From Cardinium endosymbiont cBtQ1 of Bemisia tabaci (GTDB lineage Bacteria > Bacteroidota > Bacteroidia > Cytophagales > Amoebophilaceae), in NCBI RefSeq assembly GCF_000689375.1, contig NZ_CBQZ010000003.1:1-64000 (forward strand): DNA of 64,000 nucleotides, written 5' to 3'. A program made the translations under genes and the position numbers. Shown here piece by piece: positions 46,413-55,180 of this stretch. Under the pieces are notes generated by a model, which made no database searches, was not told the origin of the DNA, and was given only the letters and a program-made list of their open reading frames with translations. Every line of letters begins with the position of its first letter. Within the stretch, counting starts at the first letter, position 1.

Positions 46413-47876
46413 TTATTCTACACTTATAGGAGAACTGATCCACTGATGATGGGTCTCATCCCAAGTAAACCATCTGGGCTGAGGAATATGGGCTCTATAC
46501 TCGACATAGTCTCTTGATGGCCTAGTACCTAAATGTAGCGCACCAAATGAATAAAAAGGAGACAAGTCTGTATAGGCTATAGTAAAGTATTTTTTAGCTA
46601 TTAAAGATGGTATCACTGCCCCTAATGCTTCAAGACTGGCAAGCGGTTTTTCATTAAAAGATAAAACTTTAACCCTGAAATCATTTTTAATCCTATTAGG
46701 CGCAACATGATTAAAAATATGATTTGCGTCTGCTTTAACAAAGGTTAAGTTCTTAGCAGCTATACCATTTATTTTAGCCGAATAATCATCCATTTCAAAA
46801 AAGATAGCTCCGCCAAAATGGACCATTTTTTTGATCTTATGGCGCTCAAGATCATAAAGTCCTATTTTAATATTATGCCACTGACCCATTCTAAAAATGG
46901 TTAACACTACATGATCTGTAGTAGCGAGATTCATAGCCATATCAAAAGCAACTAAATTAGGTCCTATTTGCTGACCATTAATGGCCCAAATCACATCTCC
47001 AGGAAATAGCAATCCATCCGCAGGGCTACCAGTTAGCACATAATCTACTCCAATCACAGAGGTGGCGCCATTAGGAAATGTCTTGATGTATTGTTGTTGG
47101 CATGATGTGGGCAACCCATCATACTGAACCAAATCTTTAATAGGCGTAGATTGGGTAATGATCCCTATTTGCTTCCTAATGGGGCATTTACCCTGCCGGA
47201 TGGCTGACAAGGCATACCGAATGTATTCAGGATGGATGGCCAGGGCAAATGTATTATTTCCAGCATAATTAAGGGCTATGGCCTGTCCATGTTTATTAAA
47301 AACAGGAGAACCACTTGATCCACCCTTGGTATTTAAACTAAGCTTAACAGAGTGTTGGGGCATGTTACCTTCCACCTCATACAAATCTGCTACAACGCCT
47401 GTATGTAAAGAAAAGCTATACCCTGCATTATTGCCAACGATAAAAATAGGCTGATCCATAACTGGATTACGACGGCTAAAAGTAGCTTCGGTAACTTCTT
47501 GTGGAATAGCTGTAGGTGCAACTTGTAAAAATCCATAGTCCAGCCATGGATCATAATAGACTAGATGGGCCTCTTGCTGAATGCCATTAAAAAAGGTTAC
47601 TTTGTAATTACCCACTACAGCAGCCCCTATTACATGTTGATTGGTTAACAAATAGCCATGTCCCTTATCTACCACACATCCTGTTCCACTCCACTTATTT
47701 CCTTTTTCGTAAGCTGCAAAAGAAGCACTTACATCAATGGTTACTACCGATTTTTTAGCCTGTTCAATTACCTTTTCAGGAAATAACTCCTTGGCTAAAA
47801 GAATGGGTGTAGGCAGGAAAAGGGCAAAAAGTATAGCCCAACATTTGGGCTTTAAAATATTTATTTCCATAGGCAT
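46413..47876 (-). CDS. HtrA/DegP-like trypsin-type serine protease with PDZ
   Basis: A 487-residue exported protease. It has an N-terminal signal (CWAILFALFLPTPILLAKEL) and a trypsin-like domain with the triad His in LLTNQHVIGA, Asp in DPWLDYGFLQ and Ser in TKGGSSGSPVFN. A PDZ-like region (VLTGSPADGLLFPGDVIWAI) follows near residues 285-320. A C-terminal domain of about 170 residues has no recognised family. It is probably periplasmic protein quality control, or a secreted protease. A fragment of a related gene lies upstream at 48033-48250. Confidence 0.85.
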   Translation of the reverse strand: MPMEINILKPKCWAILFALFLPTPILLAKELFPEKVIEQAKKSVVTIDVSASFAAYEKGNKWSGTGCVVDKGHGYLLTNQHVIGAAVVGNYKVTFFNGIQQEAHLVYYDPWLDYGFLQVAPTAIPQEVTEATFSRRNPVMDQPIFIVGNNAGYSFSLHTGVVADLYEVEGNMPQHSVKLSLNTKGGSSGSPVFNKHGQAIALNYAGNNTFALAIHPEYIRYALSAIRQGKCPIRKQIGIITQSTPIKDLVQYDGLPTSCQQQYIKTFPNGATSVIGVDYVLTGSPADGLLFPGDVIWAINGQQIGPNLVAFDMAMNLATTDHVVLTIFRMGQWHNIKIGLYDLERHKIKKMVHFGGAIFFEMDDYSAKINGIAAKNLTFVKADANHIFNHVAPNRIKNDFRVKVLSFNEKPLASLEALGAVIPSLIAKKYFTIAYTDLSPFYSFGALHLGTRPSRDYVEYRAHIPQPRWFTWDETHHQWISSPISVE

Positions 47877-48032
47877 TTTAGTAAATAGCGCTTATAACAA
47901 GCTAAAAATATCAATAGATTAATAGATCAATAAACATCATAAAAGGCTATACTATGGCATAAGCGCCTCCTCTCTTTGAGATTGCTGATAAGTCTCTTCT
48001 AGCTTATAGCATTTATATAACCAACTAGTCTA

Positions 48033-48250
48033 TTACAAAACAATTTCTTGACTTTGCCACTCGAGGTGAATGGGATGCCATGTCCAAACTTTAGGTGGTG
48101 CTAAGTTTGGGTCATATTCTACATTAGTTTTATATCGATCATGCGCAAATCCGTCCCACATTCCATGCCTTAGTGGGATATAATTGATGTATTCAATTGT
48201 AAAATATTTTTGATGCACCAATTGCGGAATCAATTCAATTATGGAAGTTT
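48033..48250 (-). pseudogene. C-terminal remnant of a second HtrA-like protease gene
   Basis: About 70 codons (IPQLVHQKYFTIEYINYIPL, then WTWHPIHLEW) align with the last 70 residues of the protease at 46413-47876 (IPSLIAKKYFTIAYTDLSPF, WFTWDETHHQW). No protease domain precedes it, so it is the leftover of a tandem duplicate. Confidence 0.75.
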
Positions 48251-48461
48251 ATTAAATATGATAAGAGCCATTCGGGTCAGATAGATTACCCACAATTTAA
48301 AAAGCACTTTTGGATTTTTACATTTAAATATTTGAATGGATTATTTAAAGGATGATACCGTAATAAATATAGAAAAATAGATTGAAATATACTTGAACGT
48401 CGATGCACTTCTCAAAAAAGTATTACGAGAAAAGAGAGGGATTCAAAACAGCCTTATTTTT

Positions 48462-49784
48462 TTAAAATCCGCTTGATTTGACTATTTTTTTTCCAGCATC
48501 ATATGCTCTGGGTGCTACTTTTTTAGCAAAATTTTTGAGCCTTCGCAAGAAGCTTATTTTCTTTCTCATAACATTAACGTTTGCTTTTAGTCCACTTAGT
48601 TTACGTAAACTATCTGGTGCATTTGCCGCAACTGCAGCTGCAGCACTACCAGCTGCTGCGGCACCACTAGCTAGTGCTTTACCTGTTTTGGGGAAGCGTC
48701 TTTTACCTTTAGCTGTACGGCTACTTGGCCCAGAAGCCACACTATGTTTGGAAGATCTACCTAAACTACCACCTAACAGATGGCTTTTACTACTTGGAGC
48801 AGATCGATTGGAGGACCTGTCTATTCCTGTCAAAACAGTATCTCCTCCGGATGAACCTGAATCAATAGCTAGCCTATGTCCTCCTCCACCAATCCCCCCT
48901 CCACTGCCACCAGGCCCATTACCTGCAACGCCGCCTTTAAAGCCATTGCTAGTATGGTCAACATCTGATCCAGCACTATAACTGGCAGAATGTGTAGAAC
49001 CAGTAGAATGATCCATATCTACACTAGCACCATAATGACCAGCGTTATCTTTGTCGAGATTAGCAGTAGGCTTTCCTCCAGCATGGCCCACGTTGGCACC
49101 GTGCACCTGATGGCTAGAACTATTAGCGCCATGATAGACATCATCAGGGCCTCCACTATAGGCACCATCTGGCGCACCACTGTAGGCACCATTCATACCA
49201 TTGGGTGTCGGTGCAAAAGCTGTATCACTAGATAAAGACTGGCCAGGCTTCGTTTGATGTAGCGTTGCATGGGTACCAGATGGCTTTGCATAGTTGGTGT
49301 CTACACCAGCAGCAGATTTCCCTTTACCTAAAGGAACAATCTCTTCTAATACAGCTATACGCGCCTCCGCTCTCACCAACGTACCATCTACTTGAAACAT
49401 GGAATAGACTATATCTAAATCTACCAACCTGCCTTTAAAATCAATATGGCCCCAGATTATGCGAATATAATTAGGAGCATTATGCTTTTTATGGGGATTA
49501 TAGGTAACATCTTGTAGCTGTTTTACTTGTTCCATAACTGCAATTGCATTGCTACCAGGTATAATGCCTGTATTATCAAACAAAAGACTAAAAGAAAGCA
49601 ATCTTGGAGGCGACCCACAATATTTGAGCAAATTAGCACCAGCCATGCCCTCAGGTACATGGTATGATACAGCACTTTTAATTGTTAAGTTTTCTGGATT
49701 AATAGATGTAATAAATTCACCTGAAAAAGAAGAAAATTTATTATCATTACATGCTTTAATAACTAGTTTGCTAACATTACTCAT
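48462..49784 (-). CDS. Contractile-injection-system tube/hub protein (Afp7-like) with low-complexity C-terminal extension
   Basis: A 440-residue protein. Residues 1-165 match the CIS tube-protein domain found in Afp7/Pvc7-type proteins: GEFITSINPENLTIKSAVSY, PPRLLSFSLLFDNTGIIPG, NYIRIIWGHIDFKGRLVDLD and the end FQVDGTLVRAEA. In Afp7-type proteins a LysM-like domain usually follows. Here instead there is a region rich in Gly, Ser, His and Asn (about 165-345, with GGSGGGIGGGG), an Ala-rich hydrophobic stretch (GKALASGAAAAGSAAAAVAA) and a strongly basic tail (MRKKISFLRRLKNFAKKVAP). It is last in the injection-system operon on this strand and is locally G/C-richer than its neighbours. Confidence 0.82.
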   Translation of the reverse strand: MSNVSKLVIKACNDNKFSSFSGEFITSINPENLTIKSAVSYHVPEGMAGANLLKYCGSPPRLLSFSLLFDNTGIIPGSNAIAVMEQVKQLQDVTYNPHKKHNAPNYIRIIWGHIDFKGRLVDLDIVYSMFQVDGTLVRAEARIAVLEEIVPLGKGKSAAGVDTNYAKPSGTHATLHQTKPGQSLSSDTAFAPTPNGMNGAYSGAPDGAYSGGPDDVYHGANSSSHQVHGANVGHAGGKPTANLDKDNAGHYGASVDMDHSTGSTHSASYSAGSDVDHTSNGFKGGVAGNGPGGSGGGIGGGGHRLAIDSGSSGGDTVLTGIDRSSNRSAPSSKSHLLGGSLGRSSKHSVASGPSSRTAKGKRRFPKTGKALASGAAAAGSAAAAVAANAPDSLRKLSGLKANVNVMRKKISFLRRLKNFAKKVAPRAYDAGKKIVKSSGF

Positions 49785-49801
49785 AACAGTAGATGTATCA
49801 T

Positions 49802-49975
49802 TTACCTTGTAGATCGATCCTCTAATAGGTTCAAAAAGTCTCTTGCCAATGCGAGCTTCTGCTGTTCTGTAGTATTGAATAAAAACACATCCGACCTATT
49901 TTTAGCACAATCTACTTGCTTATTGGATTCATAAACTTTAACCTGGATTACTAATTCATTAATTTTAACAGGCAT
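49802..49975 (-). CDS. DUF5908-like small injection-system protein (Afp6-like)
   Basis: A 57-residue protein beginning MPVKINELVIQVKVYE, the pattern of the short DUF5908 proteins that sit between the tube and Afp7-like genes in contractile injection loci. The remainder (FLFNTTEQQKLALARDFLNL) is helical. It lies 17 bp before the Afp7-like gene and 47 bp behind the tube gene. Exact structural role is unknown. Confidence 0.7.
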   Translation of the reverse strand: MPVKINELVIQVKVYESNKQVDCAKNRSDVFLFNTTEQQKLALARDFLNLLEDRSTR

Positions 49976-50022
49976 AATCAATAAAATTAATTTTTAATAC
50001 AAACAGCGAGACATTATAGATA

Positions 50023-50472
50023 TTACTTTGTTCGTACAAGCCTAGAATAGCCAATCGTAATGGTTTCTCCTATTCCAGGATCTGTCTGAGCATTTAACTG
50101 GAATGGCGTAATGGCAATTCCTTTTGGATAGACATCCTCTAGCTTCCATTGCGCCAAAATCTTCGCTTCTTTATTCAAGACTAAAATATGGGCCTGCGTA
50201 AGCTTAAAAAGACCTTTATCAATGGCATCTTCGCACCAAACCGTCATTTTAGTTTTCCCTTCTACCAAAGGCCTAGTCAAGATCAGGTCGGTGGTTTCAC
50301 ATGCACTGGATCTGTAATAAGGCCTATTAGCCCCCCCAGGTAAATAGGCCTCCATATTTAAAAAATTATTTAATCCTTCCACTTTATAGAAATACTCTGG
50401 GGAACTACCATCTGTGACACCCAATATTTCTACTTGAAAAGAATGTGAGTGGACTAAATTAAAATCCGCCAT
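50023..50472 (-). CDS. Inner tube protein (Afp1/Afp5, gp19-like)
   Basis: A 149-residue protein of the phage tail-tube (T4 gp19-like) family: FQVEILGVTDGSSPEYFYKV, VEGLNNFLNMEAYLPGGANR, LILTRPLVEGKTKMTVWCED, and WKLEDVYPKGIAITPFQLNA. Such proteins stack as hexameric rings inside the sheath and are ejected into the target. It is the clearest tube subunit in the operon. Confidence 0.88.
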   Translation of the reverse strand: MADFNLVHSHSFQVEILGVTDGSSPEYFYKVEGLNNFLNMEAYLPGGANRPYYRSSACETTDLILTRPLVEGKTKMTVWCEDAIDKGLFKLTQAHILVLNKEAKILAQWKLEDVYPKGIAITPFQLNAQTDPGIGETITIGYSRLVRTK

Positions 50473-50505
50473 AAAGATTAGAATTCATATTCAAACATCA
50501 TACAA

Positions 50506-50961
50506 TTACTTCTTATCTGGCTGCAAGCCTTGTAAAGTAAAACGTATACGGATATAGCCCATTTCACCTGTAGTCTCGTTTTTCCTATTTAAAAACAACT
50601 CTGCTTTTTGTACAATAACGTCATTTACAGTTGTTTTTGTATCTATTGAACCATCTTTTTTATGTACACAAAGTGTAAATGGCTCTGCATTATATTTATC
50701 TGCAAGCACCTCTTGTACCAAACTATATGCTTTAGTTAATAACTGTTTACCAGTTATAAAAGGTAAAAACTCTACGGTAAAGGTTACTACTTCTTGCGCA
50801 CTGTGTTGATTCTGAAAAAGAGGTGCACGGGTTGCCGTATCATATACGGTAGCTTTAGTAGATGTTCTTTGATTAGGCATACCAACCGCAGAAACACTAC
50901 AAGTTTTACTATCAAAACCTGCTTGATTAAAGTGTTTATAATCAATAGTTACTCTTTGCAT
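50506..50961 (-). CDS. Probable tube-type injection-system protein
   Basis: A 151-residue protein without a motif I can name, but beta-rich and the size of tube subunits (VTFTVEFLPFITGKQLLTKA, NRKNETTGEMGYIRIRFTLQ). It sits between two tube-like genes in the operon (33-bp and 68-bp gaps). It may be a tube-initiator or adaptor ring, by analogy with loci that carry several tube paralogues. Assignment rests mainly on position and size. Confidence 0.55.
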   Translation of the reverse strand: MQRVTIDYKHFNQAGFDSKTCSVSAVGMPNQRTSTKATVYDTATRAPLFQNQHSAQEVVTFTVEFLPFITGKQLLTKAYSLVQEVLADKYNAEPFTLCVHKKDGSIDTKTTVNDVIVQKAELFLNRKNETTGEMGYIRIRFTLQGLQPDKK

Positions 50962-51029
50962 AATATCTTTCTGTTTCTTTCTAGTTAACCTATTTAATAT
51001 CTGTAAAATTCAATAATGGATCCAGAAAG

Positions 51030-51494
51030 TTATTGTTTAATAACAAAACTAACTGGATCATAAATAGAAAGTTCTGCTGTTACTTCCTGTAATCCCGTCT
51101 CAGGATCTACTTCACTGCTTATGTCACTCACGTACCCCTGAAATTGCATATGGGTAAATGGTTTATCATCATTGGTTGCAATGCTAAAGAGCATATTTTC
51201 TACATACTTGTCAGGATTATTTTCTTTGGTTGCATCTAAGTTTTTTTCTATCTTTTTAATATCATCATCAAACTTTTTATCTGGTGTTTTGAGAATAGAA
51301 ACTTTAACATCAGCTGTTTGATTGATTTCTGCCCCTTTATGTATCGCATAGACTGCCTTGCCTTGTCCATTGATGGATCTTACATATTGAGATCGATTTT
51401 CTAAAGCAACTGCTATGTGGTAATCGGTTATACTAACCTTTGAAGAACCTAAATTAAAATGGACTATAGCAGGTATTAACAAATTATCAGCCAT
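51030..51494 (-). CDS. Tube-like (Hcp-like) injection-system protein
   Basis: A 154-residue protein directly downstream of the sheath gene. The sequence (VHFNLGSSKVSITDYHIAVA, MQFQGYVSDISSEVDPETG, AELSIYDPVSFVIKQ) is beta-rich, with the strand pattern expected for a tube-ring subunit. A charged insertion (KFDDDIKKIEKNLDATKENN) is unusual. The sheath-tube pairing is standard for contractile systems. It may be an alternative tube or a baseplate-proximal ring. Confidence 0.55.
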   Translation of the reverse strand: MADNLLIPAIVHFNLGSSKVSITDYHIAVALENRSQYVRSINGQGKAVYAIHKGAEINQTADVKVSILKTPDKKFDDDIKKIEKNLDATKENNPDKYVENMLFSIATNDDKPFTHMQFQGYVSDISSEVDPETGLQEVTAELSIYDPVSFVIKQ

Positions 51495-51544
51495 GGTTAT
51501 TTCAGTTTTAAATATTTTTTAGAATTATAAACAATCGTCTTAAT

Positions 51545-51576
51545 ACAGGGGGTAAAAACTAGTTTACCCCCCCTGT
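51545..51576 (-). other. Stable hairpin between sheath and tube genes
   Basis: acagggggtaaa and tttaccccccctgt form a 12-bp stem with one bulged base and a 6-nt loop, 14 bp behind the sheath stop. It could be a partial terminator or an mRNA-stabilising structure that sets a high sheath level. Confidence 0.6.
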
Positions 51577-51590
51577 ACACATATGCATGG

Positions 51591-53078
51591 CTAACCGTCT
51601 GCACCCATTTTTTGCTCAAAGGTAATCACAATAAACTCAGCTGGTCTAGGAGCTGATACTTTTACCGAAATACGCATGATGCCTTCATTAACGTCATCCT
51701 GCGACATGGTCTCACCTAATCCACAAAGTACCGTAAATGCCTCTGCAGGACTTCCACCCACTAAAGCACCTTGCCTCCAAAGATTGGTCAAAAAGTTAGA
51801 AATCATACCCTGTACAACAGCCCAAGTAACGGGTACGTTTGGCCTAAAAACAACAGAAAATGCAGCATTTTTAATAGATTGCTCAATAAGTATAAACAAC
51901 CTTCTAACATTAATATATCTCCATTCTGGACTGTTTCCAGCCAAGGTTCTTGCGCCCCAAACTACAGCAGCACCTGCTCCCTTAAAAGTACGGATGGCAT
52001 TGATGGATTTACCACTAATATTATCTACGTTAAGAGCTTCTTGCTCTTCATGGGTAATCTTAACCATTGGTTCAACCACAGCATTTAAGTTTTGATTCGC
52101 TGGCGCAATCCATACACCCCTTGCCTTATCTGTTCTAGTATAAAGGCCTGCCATAGCTGGAGCTGCTGGAAGAATATTTAATCGATCTGCAATGGTTTTA
52201 CGAAGTAATTTGTATTCTTTACTGCTATTTTTTAGTCCAGCATCCCAGTAAATCTTTTCTTTCTCTGTTGTAGCACTGACCAAATTAGAAAGCATGGTTT
52301 GATGCTCTGATTGCAACACATTCTTTAGCGCGTCTAGATCAAAATTTTTGTAATCAATACTATTCAATGGGATAATGTTTGTTCTAACCCATGGATAATA
52401 GGCAGCTCCATAACTCAAATTATCTAATCCAATGTATTCACGAAATCTATTTACATATTTGTTTTTATCTTCGATAGATAGTTCATGGTTGCCACCCCAT
52501 ATATCAAATAATGCCACTTTATTCAAATACTTCCCACAATGGGCCAGTGCATAGGTCTGCACCGCATAGTAAGAGGCATCTTCTTCATCTAATAAAAGTG
52601 AATCCGGCATTAACAACATAGTTGGTACCTCTTCTCCAGCTAATGTGTCTATACCTTGTTTAAATAGGTCCGGTGTAATGGCTGGCTGGACATTTGGATC
52701 GCCATATTGACCGACAGATACAATGAAGCAGTCTGCTCCACCATTGTCAAAAAATAGTTTTAAACTATTATAGAGATAGAATGTAGAATTTTGGCTCTGT
52801 TCCATTGCATAAGATTTTCCATTCATTACCAAATCTTTATTTCCATTGGTAACTTCCTTAATGGTATAAACAGGAACAGCTGGCCCTCCAAAAAATAACT
52901 CATATTCAGAAAGTGAAGAGATCTGAACTGGTTTCATATGAAAAGATTTTCCGTTGATTTCAGCTCTTTCAGTAAAACCTATAAAAGCAGGAACTGCAGT
53001 TGATACTTGAACCACAGCGTTGGCACCCGTATCCTTCTCGACGATGTACACGCCGGGAGTTTTTAAATTTTCAGCCAT
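51591..53078 (-). CDS. Contractile tail sheath protein (Afp2-4-like)
   Basis: A 495-residue sheath subunit. The N-terminus KTPGVYIVEKDTGANAVVQV, then STAVPAFIGFTER, is the classical phage-tail-sheath start. The centre has APANQNLNAVVEPMVKIT and GKSINAIRTFKGAGAAVVWG, and ARTLAGNSPEWRYINVRRLF. The C-terminal FRPNVPVTWAVVQGMISNFL and ISVKVSAPRPAEFIVITFEQ carry the inter-subunit arm. Sheath contraction drives the tube through the target membrane. It is a single sheath gene, whereas Afp has three. Related systems (T6SS subtype iv) are described for Amoebophilus. Confidence 0.93.
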   Translation of the reverse strand: MAENLKTPGVYIVEKDTGANAVVQVSTAVPAFIGFTERAEINGKSFHMKPVQISSLSEYELFFGGPAVPVYTIKEVTNGNKDLVMNGKSYAMEQSQNSTFYLYNSLKLFFDNGGADCFIVSVGQYGDPNVQPAITPDLFKQGIDTLAGEEVPTMLLMPDSLLLDEEDASYYAVQTYALAHCGKYLNKVALFDIWGGNHELSIEDKNKYVNRFREYIGLDNLSYGAAYYPWVRTNIIPLNSIDYKNFDLDALKNVLQSEHQTMLSNLVSATTEKEKIYWDAGLKNSSKEYKLLRKTIADRLNILPAAPAMAGLYTRTDKARGVWIAPANQNLNAVVEPMVKITHEEQEALNVDNISGKSINAIRTFKGAGAAVVWGARTLAGNSPEWRYINVRRLFILIEQSIKNAAFSVVFRPNVPVTWAVVQGMISNFLTNLWRQGALVGGSPAEAFTVLCGLGETMSQDDVNEGIMRISVKVSAPRPAEFIVITFEQKMGADG

Positions 53079-53120
53079 TTTATTTATTTGATTTTTAAAT
53101 TAATTATAATAAAAGTTAAA

Positions 53121-53984
53121 TTAAACATATACAACTATATCACTATAGAGTTTTTTTTTATTGACCTTATCTTTCTTGAGCGAATCATAGGTAGGATAAG
53201 GCAATTTTTTTAATACTATTGTTTTATTTTGGTCAGTGCTTTTATCAAGCTCACAAAGTGAAAAAGAACGATCGTATTGATCAAAAAGCTCCATGGGCAT
53301 CTTAGATTCTGCATAATAGGTATTAGGCAATTCAGTAGAAGCTTTTACAGCACTAAAGTAAGAGCCATCTTCTTCAGATAGAATGGTTAATAATCCATTC
53401 AGTCGCTTTTTAGTATCTACCAAATAGTATCGCCAAAAAGTGGCGCGATTTTGAATTTTAATTTTATAGAGAATTGGCTCTATACAAGAAGTCTTTTTTT
53501 GTTTGGATAATAGAGGGATCCAATAGGTAAGATCTATATCAATCATTGCAAAAATATTGCAACCCGGTTGTGTAGGATAATGTTCCACTTCCCGAATCTT
53601 TACCAAGTCTGATATACTGATAAAGGGTTTGTTATGTAGCAAATCACTATTAGCATATCGATTAGATAAGTAATAGACTTCACCTGTTGGATAACCTGCG
53701 TCTAATTCTGAAAGATTCAATGCTTGGTTATTTTTTAAGATCATTATAAAAGAAAGAATGATGCCCTCTGCCTTTTTTTTAAACAATTCCAATGGATGGT
53801 CATAATCCTGTGAAAGCCATATAAGCTCTATGCCATCCGAGTGAGTTAACATACGAACCCTACGTTGTACCATCCAAGAAGCAGTCGAAAAAGTTGGTTG
53901 AATATCAAAATCATTTTGGACATTATTAGATTTATAATAATTATTTGAAATAGCGATTCGAAATAATTTTGTTGCAAAGGCCAT
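53121..53984 (-). CDS. Conserved-position hypothetical protein of the injection-system operon
   Basis: A 287-residue protein without recognised family, between the sheath and the DUF4255 gene (42-bp and 5-bp gaps, same strand). No signal peptide or membrane segment. Sequence is rich in Tyr, Lys and Leu (KLFRIAISNNYYKSNNVQND, WLSQDYDHPLELFKKKAEGI). Its place in the operon implies a structural or assembly role, perhaps at the distal end or cap of the sheath, but nothing in the sequence proves it. Confidence 0.6.
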   Translation of the reverse strand: MAFATKLFRIAISNNYYKSNNVQNDFDIQPTFSTASWMVQRRVRMLTHSDGIELIWLSQDYDHPLELFKKKAEGIILSFIMILKNNQALNLSELDAGYPTGEVYYLSNRYANSDLLHNKPFISISDLVKIREVEHYPTQPGCNIFAMIDIDLTYWIPLLSKQKKTSCIEPILYKIKIQNRATFWRYYLVDTKKRLNGLLTILSEEDGSYFSAVKASTELPNTYYAESKMPMELFDQYDRSFSLCELDKSTDQNKTIVLKKLPYPTYDSLKKDKVNKKKLYSDIVVYV

Positions 53985-53989
53985 AACTA

Positions 53990-54550
53990 TTACCTTTCAC
54001 GTGATGAAAATGTGGATACGACTTTTAAACCCATAGTAGTATCTCCTATAAATATAAGGCCCACTTTATATAGCAAAGAAGGGCTATACGGCGCATGTAA
54101 ACTTTCCCAAAGCATGGCCTTTTCTGATGCAGTCATCTTAACCAACTCAACGGAAAAACTTTCCACGCCTATTTCTTGTAGAATGGGCGTATTACAGCTG
54201 TCAAAATGGGACTTATTTTGAAAGAATGCAGCTATATAAGCCAGTAATTCTAAATTTTTTAGCAACTCAGATGGTTTATAATCAACAGAAAATAAAAAAT
54301 AAAGGTTGAATGCTTCTGGTGTTTTTCGTAATATAAAACCATCTCCTTGTGGGACATATTGGGTAGGATTGCTACACAATTCTACGGACGTAATATCCAC
54401 CAATCTCATCATAATACCCTTTAAGGATTTGCTTTCTATTTGAGAATTTGCTAAAATTGCCAAAGATATAACTGGCCCTTTTACATTCGTTTTAGATTGA
54501 ATGTATTGATTGGCCTCAGATAATATAATACTAGTGCAATGGTGTAGCAT
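53990..54550 (-). CDS. DUF4255 tail-terminator-like protein (Afp16-like)
   Basis: A 186-residue protein resembling DUF4255/Afp16, which caps the tube and sheath and sets the end of the particle. Supporting segments are IMMRLVDITSVELCSNPTQY, RKTPEAFNLYFLFSVDYKPS, LLAYIAAFFQNKSHFD and a late APYSPSLLYKVGLIFI. It is the first gene of the operon as read on the minus strand; the promoter should lie in 54551-54937. Confidence 0.75.
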   Translation of the reverse strand: MLHHCTSIILSEANQYIQSKTNVKGPVISLAILANSQIESKSLKGIMMRLVDITSVELCSNPTQYVPQGDGFILRKTPEAFNLYFLFSVDYKPSELLKNLELLAYIAAFFQNKSHFDSCNTPILQEIGVESFSVELVKMTASEKAMLWESLHAPYSPSLLYKVGLIFIGDTTMGLKVVSTFSSRER

Positions 54551-54937
54551 TTTTAGTCCTTTTGTTATTAATGATGCTTATTGCATACTGGCTGTAATTA
54601 TTGGAAAAATACGGCAAACTGGCTTTGCTAGCCTAATTATTCATTAGTTATCTATCTATTCAGATAAACGAAAAGGAGTATACTGTTTAATATATTACAT
54701 TTTTAGATTAATGTTTACTCAAAACCAAAAAAATATTTTAGACTACTTTACTTAAAAATTGTAGTATAGTATACTTTATAGTAAGCCAAAGCAGCAGCAG
54801 GTGGGGATCTTTTAAGATTAAAGAGCCAAAAAGTTGAAAACTTCCTATTTAGAGTTCAAGAAACAGAAAAGCTACTAGATATAGTCTACTTATTGTAGGC
54901 CTATTTGTTAGCTATATTTGACCAAATCGTCCACTTT
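54551..54937. other. Upstream region of the injection-system operon
   Basis: 387 bp of very AT-rich DNA between atpC and the DUF4255 gene. No gene or strong hairpin was found. It presumably contains the operon promoter and the end of the atpC transcript. Confidence 0.45.
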
Positions 54938-55180
54938 TTACTTTACTGGCTCACAAACTACTATAACTTGGTTATCAGCTACTGAAGTAAAGCCACTTTT
55001 TACTAAAATCGATGCTGTAGTAGGTCCGGTTGTATAAGTAATTTGCCCTGCTGTTAAACTACTTAATATAGGGGTATGATTAGAACATACCTGAAACGGA
55101 CCAAGCGGACTTGGTAGCTTTACACTATTCACTTCTCCATTGAAAAGGCTACCACTAGGGGCTACGATAGACAAGTTCAT
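54938..55180 (-). CDS. atpC: ATP synthase epsilon subunit
   Basis: An 80-residue protein matching the short epsilon subunit of Bacteroidetes F1F0-ATPase: MNLSIVAPSGSLFNGEVNSV, KLPSPLGPFQVCSNHTPIL, SSLTAGQITY and GFTSVADNQVIVVCE. The C-terminal helical domain present in many bacteria is lacking, as is usual in this phylum. It normally follows atpD, but here it stands alone upstream of the injection operon and beside an IS cluster. Other ATP synthase genes are not in the window. Confidence 0.88.
   Translation of the reverse strand: MNLSIVAPSGSLFNGEVNSVKLPSPLGPFQVCSNHTPILSSLTAGQITYTTGPTTASILVKSGFTSVADNQVIVVCEPVK

Noticed and set aside
48478-48981. A long plus-strand frame (167 codons) opposite the Afp7-like gene
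   Set aside because: It is the antisense shadow of the Gly/Ser/Ala-rich coding region, with Pro/Leu-rich composition and no start context.
53995-54004. tttcacgtga, a partial parS core
   Set aside because: Only about 11 of 16 positions agree with parS, and it overlaps the end of a coding sequence.
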